The notes under the pieces were generated by a model that ran no database searches, was not told where the DNA came from, and saw only the letters and a program-made list of their open reading frames with translations. Source: G963677445 sp963678275 (GTDB taxonomy: Bacteria; Bacteroidota; Ignavibacteria; Ignavibacteriales; Melioribacteraceae). Taken from it: 64,000 bases of DNA. The position numbers and the translations under genes are program-made. The stretch covers positions 2,666,001-2,730,000 of the forward strand of contig OY782765.1 in NCBI GenBank assembly GCA_963678275.1, given 5' to 3'. The first letter of the stretch is position 1, and every line of letters starts with the position of its first letter. This document shows, piece by piece, positions 7,120 through 16,300 of this stretch.

Positions 7120-8466
7120 ATGAAAAAAACAGTAATCCTTCTGATCTTTATTACCGCCGGGTTTTTATCCGCGCAGAATTATTACAGAAACTGGACTGTA
7201 GTAAACAAAAATGCCAAAAAAAATATCGCATTGATAATCGCCAATGATTTTTATGAAAGCGGAGGCAGCCTTGGCAATCCCGTTAAAACAGCGAAGAAAG
7301 TCCGACAAACTCTGGTTAAAACTGACTTTGATGTTCTTGAAGGATATGATCTGAACAGGGAACAGACCCTTGATATTATAAAAACATTCACGGTTAAGGC
7401 GAAAAGTTACAATTTCGCGATGTTGTTCTATCTGGGACATGGATTCCAGATAGATGGCAATAATTACCTGATTCCTGTTGACGCCAATCCGGCAAGTAAA
7501 ACTGATGTGGAAGTTGAAGCGATCAACCTGAATTATATTTTCCGTAAACTCAACCGACTCGATATTCCGAAGGTTATTGTGCTCGATGCCTGCAGGGATA
7601 ATCCCTTTAAAAAGAACTGGACATCGCGGGATAGAGCTATCTCGATGGATGGATTCGCCGATATTACAGCTCCGATTAACGCGGAAATTTTATTTACCAC
7701 GCAGAAGGACAGCCAGGTAAAAGATGATAATCCCTACCTGAATTATTTTATGGATGAAATGATAAAAGGGGGCTGCCTTGATGATATAGTAAGAAATGTA
7801 AGCAAAAGAATTTTTGAATATGATTCAAAACAAATACCGGCAAAATATGGCCAGCTTTTTGAAGAGGTATGTTTTGATAAACCAAAACCTCTTACAAATG
7901 AGGAAAAAATCAATCAGTGGTATTCGGAAGCCGCGGCATTTTATAAAAGCGGGAGATATGATAAAGCCCGTGAATTTTTTCAAAAAGCGGCCGAGGCAGG
8001 ACATTCTTTATCACAGGTTGAGCTGGGCAGTTTATACAGATTAGGCAAGGGAACGGAAAAGGATTTTAAGAAAGCTTATGAATGGTATAGAAAGGCTTTT
8101 AAAGCCAAATATTCGCTCGGTTATTATTACCTGGCTTTAATGTATGAAAAGGGACTTTATATCTCGAAGGATGAAGAATTTGCCAGAAGATTATTAAAAT
8201 CCTCGGCCTCGCGAGGTCATGCAAGATCGCAGAATAAGCTGGGACTATTTTTTCACAATGGCAAAGGAGGTGAAAAAAATGAAAAACAGGCATTTTACTG
8301 GTTTATGAAAGCGGCAAAACAGGGATTGGATATCGCTCAGTATAATTTGGGTTATTTTTATGAAAAAGGTTACGGAATCGAAAAAAATCAATCCAAAGCG
8401 CGCTCCTGGTATCAAAAAGCCTGCGATCAGAAGTATAAAAAAGCGTGCGATAAATTAAAAAATTAA
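7120..8466 (+). CDS. Exported caspase-family (C14) protease with Sel1 repeats
   Basis: 448 residues. After a signal peptide (1-18, ending FLSAQ) comes a caspase-like domain, about 34-250. The catalytic pair is visible: His107 in FYLGHGFQ and Cys158 in VLDACRDNPF, the usual bacterial metacaspase-like context. Residues about 265-448 hold at least four Sel1-like repeats (for example AAEAGHSLSQVELGSLYRLG and AAKQGLDIAQYNLGYFYEKG), a helical scaffold for protein partners. The papain-like gene follows after 24 bases, so both are probably one operon. Export argues against a cytoplasmic defence role and for envelope or extracellular proteolysis. The substrate is unknown. Confidence 0.9.
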   Translation: MKKTVILLIFITAGFLSAQNYYRNWTVVNKNAKKNIALIIANDFYESGGSLGNPVKTAKKVRQTLVKTDFDVLEGYDLNREQTLDIIKTFTVKAKSYNFAMLFYLGHGFQIDGNNYLIPVDANPASKTDVEVEAINLNYIFRKLNRLDIPKVIVLDACRDNPFKKNWTSRDRAISMDGFADITAPINAEILFTTQKDSQVKDDNPYLNYFMDEMIKGGCLDDIVRNVSKRIFEYDSKQIPAKYGQLFEEVCFDKPKPLTNEEKINQWYSEAAAFYKSGRYDKAREFFQKAAEAGHSLSQVELGSLYRLGKGTEKDFKKAYEWYRKAFKAKYSLGYYYLALMYEKGLYISKDEEFARRLLKSSASRGHARSQNKLGLFFHNGKGGEKNEKQAFYWFMKAAKQGLDIAQYNLGYFYEKGYGIEKNQSKARSWYQKACDQKYKKACDKLKN

Positions 8467-8490
8467 AAGAGTAATCAAATGGAGGAAGAG

Positions 8491-9951
8491 TTGAAAAAGC
8501 TTTTTCTGGTTTTAATAATATTAAGTTCTGTTTTATCAGGTCAGGATAGTTTTCGGTTTCCGATGGGAGTCATTGCCGAAGAAGATACAATGTTCAGGTC
8601 GCTTCCTCAGAAAGCGGTGATGACCAGGTCATTTTATGAATCATCACCTCATAGCTACTCATTAAAAAAATATGCGCCGCTTCCAAAATCACAGGGGAAA
8701 TATGGCACATGCACCGGATGGGCGGTTGCCTATGCCGCCAGAACGATAGTTGAAGCAAAAAATAACAGATGGACTTCCAAAGATAAAATAACAAAAAACG
8801 CCTTTTCACCAACCTTTCAGTACAGACAGGGATCAAAAAGGAAAAATTGTTCCGGCGCGGCAACGGTTCAGGTGGTAAAAAGCCTGAAAACCGTGGGCTC
8901 GGTACCAATGAAAAATTTCCGGACAACTTTTGGCAACACCCTCTGCCCAGCTTCTCCATTACGCGAGGAAAATTATGAAATTGCCGATGATTTCAGAATC
9001 GACGAATACACAAAACTCTGGCCCTGGAAATACAGTTTAAAAAGTGGTAAAATCAGCAGGGTAAAAGCGAGTCTTTCACAGGGCAATCCTGTTGTAATAG
9101 CGATGATCTGCCCCGATTCATTCCACCGGGTAAGGGGAAACGGCCTTTGGAAACCGACAGAAAGGCCCGATGTAAATGTCGACGGCAAACCTCACGGAAG
9201 ACACGCGATGTGTGTTGTCGGGTACGATAATCAAAAATATGGCGGCGCTTTTGAAGTACAGAACAGTTGGGGAAGGGGATGGGGCAATTCCGGTTATGTA
9301 TGGATTAAGTATAATGATTTCGCCGATTTTGTATATGAGGCTGTCGAAATTGTGAAAAGCGGCAAAGATACCGAAGAAACCATTCTGGCCGGAAGCCTGA
9401 GATTATTTGATCTTGATGATAATAAAAATCTGTCGGTAAAACTAACAGAAAAAAATCGCAACTGGACAGTGGTCGGTCCTTCCGGAAATAATACTTACGA
9501 AGTAGTGCCCAGGCTTCTTTCAGGCAGTGAAATGCGAATGTATATGCGATGCGATAAGCCGGCCTGTGTTTATATGCTGGGAACAGGAGAAAAAGACAAA
9601 TCCATTTCCCGGTTATTTCCGGTCGATGGAATAAGTCCGGTTCTGGATTACAGTCGCTCCGAGGTCGCCCTCCCCTCCGAAGATCATTATTTTAAGATGG
9701 ATAATACAACGGGAACAAACTATATTATCCTCATTTTCGCGAAAAACCGGGTTGATATCAACAGTGTAAAGAATACTATGGCAAAAAGTGATGGCCCTCT
9801 TTCCGCGCGATTGTATAATTCCCTCGGCAAAAGGCTTATTGATCCCGAATATATTTCTCTCGAAAAGGATGAGATTAAATTCTCAGTTTCCAAAAATGAC
9901 AATGGGAAAGATGTTTTTGCCCTGATTCTTCAATTTAAGCAGGTCAACTGA
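8491..9951 (+). CDS. Exported papain-like (C1) cysteine protease with DUF4384-like tail
   Basis: 486 residues from a TTG at 8491. The GGAGG at 8481-8485 is spaced five bases before that TTG, and this start gives a clean signal peptide (MKKLFLVLIILSSVLSGQ). An ATG at 8479 overlaps the ribosome site and is less likely. The peptidase domain spans about 50-300, with Gln68 and Cys74 (SQGKYGTCTGWA), His238 (GRHAMCVVGYD) and Asn258 (VQNSWGRGWG), the full papain tetrad. There is no obvious inhibitory propeptide. Residues about 310-486 resemble DUF4384, a beta-rich domain often attached to bacterial caspase-like proteins, which fits the upstream neighbour. Confidence 0.87.
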   Translation: MKKLFLVLIILSSVLSGQDSFRFPMGVIAEEDTMFRSLPQKAVMTRSFYESSPHSYSLKKYAPLPKSQGKYGTCTGWAVAYAARTIVEAKNNRWTSKDKITKNAFSPTFQYRQGSKRKNCSGAATVQVVKSLKTVGSVPMKNFRTTFGNTLCPASPLREENYEIADDFRIDEYTKLWPWKYSLKSGKISRVKASLSQGNPVVIAMICPDSFHRVRGNGLWKPTERPDVNVDGKPHGRHAMCVVGYDNQKYGGAFEVQNSWGRGWGNSGYVWIKYNDFADFVYEAVEIVKSGKDTEETILAGSLRLFDLDDNKNLSVKLTEKNRNWTVVGPSGNNTYEVVPRLLSGSEMRMYMRCDKPACVYMLGTGEKDKSISRLFPVDGISPVLDYSRSEVALPSEDHYFKMDNTTGTNYIILIFAKNRVDINSVKNTMAKSDGPLSARLYNSLGKRLIDPEYISLEKDEIKFSVSKNDNGKDVFALILQFKQVN

Positions 9952-10016
9952 TCCGGAACTTATTACTGTATGCTTGTTTTTGGAGGGAGGGAAATAGATG
10001 TGCCACAAATAAAAAA

Positions 10017-10036
10017 ACCCACAGAAAACTGTGGGT
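10017..10036. terminator. Bidirectional hairpin between the protease gene and the adenylate kinase gene
   Basis: ACCCACAG (10017-10024) pairs with CTGTGGGT (10029-10036). Leftward the stem is followed by a run of T, serving the convergent adenylate kinase gene; rightward it is followed by TCTAAAATTTTTT. Confidence 0.85.
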
Positions 10037-10065
10037 TCTAAAATTTTTTCTATGATAAAATGCCT

Positions 10066-11235
10066 TTACCGCATACTCTTAAATCCATTTTCAATAACAT
10101 TAAATATATCATCAGAAACATCATTAATCGGCCGGTTGCCATTTATTTTAACAACACCGTGAAGCTGATTATATTTTTGAATTACTGGAACTGTTTTAGT
10201 TTCATGTTCCTTCAGCCTCTGAATAATTTTTTCAGTAGTAGAGTCATAGGATTTGCGGAATTCCGTATTGCTTCTGAAGTTTAGTCTTTCCATAAGAGAG
10301 AGCATAGGAACTTCAAGCTCAATTACCTGTGAGATTGTGGTGCCATGTTTCTGCAGCATTCCATCAAGTATATAGGACTGAACAAGAGTTCTGGGGAAAC
10401 CCTTGAATATAAATCCCTTTTCCCCTTTCGTGGAGTTAATTTTTTCTTCAATAAGTTTCACAACAATTTCATCCGGTACAAGGATGCCGTTGTCATAATA
10501 ACTCGCAATCGTTTTTCCCAAATCGGTGTCTTTTCTGATCTCACTGGCCAGCATGCTGTTGGTGGAAACATATTCGAGGCCAAATCTTTCGGCAATCAGT
10601 TTACCCTGGGTTCCCCTGCCCGAACCGGGATAACCAAATAAGACAACATTAAATAACCTCGATTTCAGTTCATCCTGAATGATTTTGTCTATTCCATCTT
10701 TAACTTCATCAATTGTTCCATGCCCGTCAACGCCATGAACAATTCCTTTATCTCTGTAAAAGTTAAGAACAGGGATGGTTTTATCATGATATTCCTTCAG
10801 CCTTGTCCTGATCACCTCTTCATTATCATCCGAACGCTGACTGACCTTCGCTCTCTCAAGAAGACGTTTTACAGAAATTTCATCATCAACCTGAATGCTG
10901 ATAAGACAATGCAGAGAGCTGTTAAGCTTCATCATAAGTCCGTCAAGAATGTAGGCCTGCATATAAGTGCGGGGAAAACCATCAAAAAGAAATCCGTTGG
11001 ATCCGGGGTTTTCAGTTATGGTTTTTTCAATTATCTGAACAATAATTTCGTCAGAAACAAGACCGCCGGAAGCGATAATATTTTTCGCGGCCAGGCCAAG
11101 TTCAGTTTCATCTTTAATCTCTTTCCTGAGAAGGTCGCCTGTTGAGATATAATGCAGATTATATTTTTTAAGAAGTGTTTCCGACTGGGTTCCTTTACCG
11201 GCCCCCGGAGGACCAAATAGCGCAATGTTTATCAT
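10066..11235 (-). CDS. adk: Double-domain adenylate kinase with a degenerate second half
   Basis: 389 residues, twice the usual length. Domain 1 (1-190) is a complete short-LID adenylate kinase: P-loop GPPGAGKGTQ with Lys14, AMP site STGDLLR, DGFPRT and RAKVSQRSDD. Domain 2 (about 195-389) is homologous, but the P-loop reads GYPGSGRGTQ, so the catalytic Lys is Arg207. The AMP-site TGDLLR has become TNSMLAS, DGFPRT is KGFPRT, and the Arg-Asp pair of the LID region is missing. Domain 1 should interconvert ATP, AMP and ADP; domain 2 is probably structural or regulatory. The frame is uninterrupted, so this is a real fusion and not a broken tandem. Confidence 0.93.
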   Translation of the reverse strand: MINIALFGPPGAGKGTQSETLLKKYNLHYISTGDLLRKEIKDETELGLAAKNIIASGGLVSDEIIVQIIEKTITENPGSNGFLFDGFPRTYMQAYILDGLMMKLNSSLHCLISIQVDDEISVKRLLERAKVSQRSDDNEEVIRTRLKEYHDKTIPVLNFYRDKGIVHGVDGHGTIDEVKDGIDKIIQDELKSRLFNVVLFGYPGSGRGTQGKLIAERFGLEYVSTNSMLASEIRKDTDLGKTIASYYDNGILVPDEIVVKLIEEKINSTKGEKGFIFKGFPRTLVQSYILDGMLQKHGTTISQVIELEVPMLSLMERLNFRSNTEFRKSYDSTTEKIIQRLKEHETKTVPVIQKYNQLHGVVKINGNRPINDVSDDIFNVIENGFKSMR

Positions 11236-11526
11236 AATTTTTTATCAGGCTTATTGTCAAAAATTTAAGTTAATTAAAATGTCTTAAAATACCTTTATGA
11301 TAACAACCCTTATTGGGCAGCCGTTCCGTAAGTTCGAAAATTTAAGACTCCCCGGGTAAATGAAACAAGTTTAAATATACAAAAAATTTTTTGATAATAT
11401 TCATCTATCACCGGTATGAAAAATAAAAACTTTTTCCGGATATATAATTTTCATAACCTGCTTCATTTCCGGGGAAAAAACATAAAAAAGCGCGTCTGAA
11501 AAAGTAGGAGCCCCGGGTAATTATGC
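11236..11526. other. AT-rich intergenic region
   Basis: 291 bases holding the leader of the adenylate kinase gene and the 3' flank of a leftward lipoprotein gene. CCCCGGGTAA occurs twice (near 11349 and 11511). No gene, RNA or clear promoter is seen. Confidence 0.4.
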
Positions 11527-12210
11527 TTATTCGGCGCTCTCAGCAGGTTTTTCATGTTTAACATTATCACTGCTGAATTCCACCAGAACAGACAGAACTG
11601 CCAGTTGATATTTTTTAAGTTCTTCCTGATCTGATTTAAGCTTAATATTATCCCCCGTCATTTTGTCTGTCTCAGGACTTTTTCCTTCGGGGAAACCATC
11701 TTTAAAACCTAACGTGACCTCAACACCTCTGAATTTGTCTGCCAGGTTTCCTTCACCCCAGTCAAAAACCATCCCTCCGTTATCCCAGCCAAATCCGTAA
11801 AACCGGAATGGTTTACCATTTAATTTTTCCAGCTCGGCAATAGTCATCCCCGGTTTAACTCCTGAAACATTCCACCTGGAGTTTTCCCCGGAAAGTTTAA
11901 TTTTGCCCGGTGATTCATCTTCCCAGTAAACAGTTAACTCATCATTATCCTGAACAATTTTGGTCGTTTTAACTTCAACGGTTCCTTCCTCAATCCATTC
12001 CGAACCATCTTTAAGATTCGCCTGGCCGAAAATTTCCGCCAGATCATTTTTATTCCACTGTTTCAGAAATGCTCCGGTTTTTCCATTCGGCTCAATATTA
12101 AACCCGGGCTTTTTTTCATGCGCCGGTAATTTTTCTTCCTCTTTCGAACATGCTGTCGCGATAATCATTGCCGCGAGAAATAAAATAATAAGTCCTGTAT
12201 TGCTTTTCAT
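11527..12210 (-). CDS. Lipoprotein of unknown function
   Basis: 227 residues. The N-terminus MKSNTGLIILFLAAMIIATACS has a lipobox ending in ATAC, so it should be lipidated. A segment reading VSGVKPGMTIAELEKLNGKP resembles the GMt..el...lG.P pattern of SmpA/OmlA-like or copper-amine-oxidase-like modules, but I do not claim the family. The C-terminal 40 residues are charged and probably helical (ELKKYQLAVLSVLVEF). It is separated by about 95 bases from the amidase gene upstream and may be read from it. Confidence 0.7.
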   Translation of the reverse strand: MKSNTGLIILFLAAMIIATACSKEEEKLPAHEKKPGFNIEPNGKTGAFLKQWNKNDLAEIFGQANLKDGSEWIEEGTVEVKTTKIVQDNDELTVYWEDESPGKIKLSGENSRWNVSGVKPGMTIAELEKLNGKPFRFYGFGWDNGGMVFDWGEGNLADKFRGVEVTLGFKDGFPEGKSPETDKMTGDNIKLKSDQEELKKYQLAVLSVLVEFSSDNVKHEKPAESAE

Positions 12211-12305
12211 ATTTCACCTGAATATTTAATTTTCTGATATTTTTTTAACATACTTTATAAAAATTTCCCTTTCGGCGGGAAATAGTTCTATTTGCATGAA
12301 TAAAA

Positions 12306-13358
12306 TCATTTTATCAATATCCTGCGTTCATAAGGCAAAGAATGAATCCCATTATTATTTTTACATATAATCCTTATAATCTTCTCACCCGGTTCCGGTT
12401 TATCAAGAGTAAGCTTCAATATATTCTCATCCGGGTTAAATTCAAAATCATGAGCAAGAGAATCAACATATGCTTTATTTCCCGAAGGATCTATTCCTGA
12501 TTCATCCTCAAGAGAATAGAACAAAACCGGATTGCCATCCTCAACGGAGCTTCTTTCTCTCAGAAATGTTATTTCAGGCACTCCATTCTGGAAAAAACGC
12601 CCCATCCCTTTAAATATACCCCAGGCCTGCAGACGATTAAATTCTTCTATCTGAAGGCGCGCTATCTCCATAGGGTTTGTAAAGAAGGAACATTCGGTTA
12701 ATACAGCGGCTGTTTTTGTTTCTCTCAGCACACTGAATCCATCTCCGTCATAGATTGAATAATCGGAATATGTCCCGTCAAAAGAACCAAGGCCTCCCGA
12801 ATTTCCCATAATAAAAGCAAGGTCTCTTTGTATATAGCGGGCAAGATCACGCTCAAAAGGTTCATGTTCATAATCGCCGGGGCGCGCGTGATAAAATGTC
12901 GAGGTGAAATTTATCCAGCCTTTATTCCTTCCGCCGGGTGCGTTATGATGGATGCTCAGGAATATATCCGCTCCGCTTTCATCAACGAGGACAGACCTGT
13001 ACTTCAGATCCACTGTGCTGTCATCCTCCCTGCTCATAACAACAACCGCTCCCGCTTTGGAAAGAAACTCCCGTAAATGCAGCGCTACTTTCAGGTTAAT
13101 ATCTGCCTCAACAACCTCCCCCGAGGGGCTGCGGCCTCGCCGGTCTTCTCCCCCGTGACCCGGATCGATAAATATCTTTAACCCGCTGAAGAACTCCGAA
13201 AATTTTTCGATTACCTCATTATTAGCTCCCGGATCATTAAAATCGGGAGGGATTTCATAATACACACCCGGCGCCGAAGCTCTCCCGGTTTTTTCTTTGA
13301 CAGCGGAACAACCAAACATAATTGAAATTAGAATCAGTAAATAAAAATATTTTCTCAA
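12306..13358 (-). CDS. N-acetylmuramoyl-L-alanine amidase (Amidase_3), lipoprotein
   Basis: 350 residues from a TTG at 13358, which sits six bases after GGAG. A TTG at 13370 is in frame but overlaps that site. The signal ends ISIMFGCS, a lipobox. The zinc amidase domain cleaves the bond between muramic acid and L-alanine in peptidoglycan. Visible ligands are FIDPGHGGEDRRG (His), VVEADINLKV (Glu) and LSIHHNAPGG (His), with the catalytic Glu in VLTECSFFTNP. The last 90 residues may form a beta domain. The gene lies 12 bases after the helicase-nuclease gene. Confidence 0.92.
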   Translation of the reverse strand: MRKYFYLLILISIMFGCSAVKEKTGRASAPGVYYEIPPDFNDPGANNEVIEKFSEFFSGLKIFIDPGHGGEDRRGRSPSGEVVEADINLKVALHLREFLSKAGAVVVMSREDDSTVDLKYRSVLVDESGADIFLSIHHNAPGGRNKGWINFTSTFYHARPGDYEHEPFERDLARYIQRDLAFIMGNSGGLGSFDGTYSDYSIYDGDGFSVLRETKTAAVLTECSFFTNPMEIARLQIEEFNRLQAWGIFKGMGRFFQNGVPEITFLRERSSVEDGNPVLFYSLEDESGIDPSGNKAYVDSLAHDFEFNPDENILKLTLDKPEPGEKIIRIICKNNNGIHSLPYERRILIK

Positions 13359-13370
13359 TTTGTTCTCCAA

Positions 13371-16300
13371 CTATTTGACAATACATTCATTATTACCTCT
13401 GGAAAATTTACATTCTTTGCAGTGCCCCGCCTCCTTTTCATATCCTCCTGTTCGCTTCATTCTTATAAACTGTCCGATTCTTTCACCTGTCTTTCGCAGA
13501 TGTTCATCTTTTATTTCAATCCTAACAGGGTTTTCCGGTTCCTGAACAAATAAAAGATAAACGGTGATTTTTCTTTCCCCGAACATCCCCGAAGCAAGCC
13601 AGGCATAAAATTCAAGCTGGGGAAGATATAATTTCGCTTTTTCTTCAATTCCGCTGTTTTCAAGGCTGTCTGTTTTGAAATCAACTATTATTATCTCTTT
13701 TTCCCCGACAATAAGTTTATCCAAAATTCCATGCAGATAATAGTCATTAACTTTCCTGTAAATTTCAAATTCATCCCTGGTATCTCCCTCTTTCATCAGC
13801 GAATTATAGACGGGGGATTCCAGAAAAGTAATCACCACATCCCGTATGCTCTCTCTGAACTCATTTTTTTCATCCTCCGCGAGATCAGGCAATGCCGGCG
13901 AGCCGGCCACCTTATCGAAGACGTCATCAAAATTTCGGGGGGAAGGATTATATTCGAGCATCTTGTGAATAAAACTGCCTCTCTTTTCAGGTGATAAAAT
14001 ATTTTTCTTTACGGAAGATTTTTCAGGCCTGTTATCTTTTTCGGCAAGAAGATCGGGATCATAACCCAGCTCATAGGTTAATTTGTACTTCATCGGGCAT
14101 GAAGAAAAGAGAGAATATCTCACCGCTGAAATTATCTCGCCTGAAGGAACTTCATCAAGATTGTTATCCATTATTTTCACTGGCGCCGGCTCTGACAAAA
14201 CAGGGGCTATATATCTTTCTTCCTGATCGGTTTCGGTAATGATCGCAATATCCATCTCAAATTCTTCGGACCTGATCTCGAAACTTTCTTCCGCTCCGGC
14301 CATATATTTCAGACCGCCCGAAAGTTTTAAATCCCCCGATTCGAAGTCGGTTTTTAAAGCGGATATCAGAAATTCAAAAAATGAATTCTTTTTGATCTTC
14401 GATCTTCCACCTGTATCAGCGCTGATAAAAAGAAAATCAACTGCCCTTGTAACGGCTACATAAAGAAGCCTTTTCGCTTCCGCGATGAGTTTCCTGTTTT
14501 CAATATACTTGTATAAACCGGCAACAGGAGGAAGAAGATAATCATCAAAAAAGGAGGATACCGGGACTTTTGTCAGAATTCCGAATAGCGGATCAATTGC
14601 GGTCTCCCCTTTTTTTACCGTTTCTTCACGAGTCGAACTGTTATTCCCATAGAGGAAAAGAGCCTTAAATTCCAATCCTTTCGATTGATGTATAGTCATT
14701 ATTTTGAGATTACCCCCTCCCGACTCCACATTTGCCTGCCCCTCCTCAAACCTCGTTTCCGAGGCTTTGGCAAGATAATCAATATAATCAAATAGAGTTT
14801 TTGAACCCTGTGCGACAAAATTTATTGTTATCCCTATCAGTTTTTCAATATTTGCCAGCTCCTGCTCCGCGTCTCTCCTCGCGGAAATTATTTTCAGATA
14901 GCCGGTTTCGGCAAGTATTTTGCGCAAAAGGGCCGGGATATCTCCGCTTCCCGCAAATTTCAGATGTTCCGAAAGCTGCCGCTGAATTTCAGAATATCTT
15001 GTGTCTTCCTGAACTGAAAGGGCCAGTTTCTCATACAGGGTTCTTCCGCTTTTGAGTGACAGGGTGTAAATTGAAGTGTCATCAATCATAAAAAAAGGAC
15101 TTCGCAAAATACCTGTAAGAGCGAGATCATTATCGGGATTATGCAGAAATCGGCAGTAATTCAGAATGTCATAAATCAACTGCCGCTGGTAAAAACCTCT
15201 TCCCCCGATTATTGTATATGGTATTTTTCGGGAGAGAAACGCCCTTTCCAACTGATCAAAATCACTCCTTTTCCTGCATAATACAGCTATATCTCCCGGC
15301 GCGATATCACTATTATTCAACAGATTTATTATCCTGCCCGCAACCAGGTCAGCCTCTGAAATTTCCGTTGCATCTGAATTTGTAATAAGGAATTCCACAC
15401 TTCCTATATTTTCCGGACTTCGCGCGCAGACCAGTTCATTATATTCTGTTTCGTTGTATCTTTTATCGGCATTGCCGAAGAGACTTCCAAAAATGGTATT
15501 GGTAAAAAACGCTATCGCGGGTGACATTCTGAAACTATGCGGCAGCTCAAGTATTCCTTCCTCATCGCCCTGGCTCTGAATATCACTCCTCGTGCGGTTA
15601 AAAACCTCAAGCTCGGCCCCCCTGAACATATAAATCGATTGTTTTTCATCGCCGACAACAAAAAGATTTCCCCTTCTCAGTTCATCCAAAAGGGGTTTGA
15701 ATATCTCATATTGCAGCTCATTCGTATCCTGGTATTCATCTATCATTATATAATTATATTGCCCGGCAAGGGAGTTTTTAACATGTTCAAATCGCAGCAC
15801 CTTCCGGCTAAGGATGAGAAGATCATCGAAATCGAGCATCCCCCTCTGATTTTTTGCTTTTGTATATTCCTCATTTATCTGTCCGTAAAGGTTATATAAT
15901 TTTTGGGCGAACCTGGCCAGACTTTTATTTACAGCCTCAAAATCGGCAGGATATTCGAGCAGTCTGAAATGTTTAAAGATATCCTCCAGTTCATCAGTTT
16001 TCTCCGAGGCAGTCTCTTTACCGGCAGCGCCTGAATAACCTTTTTTCCTGAGGCTTCCCTGTTTGGTGGTGATTTCCGGAATGATCTGATGAAATAAAAA
16101 TGAGAGCTGTTCTGAAAGAGAATCTATTTTGTCGAACTTTAAAAGAAGCTCTTCAGTTAATCGCGCCGTCTCATTTGCCGGATCAGAATCAAGCACAAGA
16201 GAATTAATTTGATTAAGTAAACTTATCAATCGTGAATAAAGGCGCGAATAATGTTTATCAAAATTATCTTCAAATAATTTGATATACCGTCCTGCTATCT

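Noticed and set aside
7120..9951. Caspase and papain genes as an intracellular anti-phage system
   Set aside because: Both proteins have signal peptides, and no nucleic-acid sensor, gasdermin or other effector gene is nearby.
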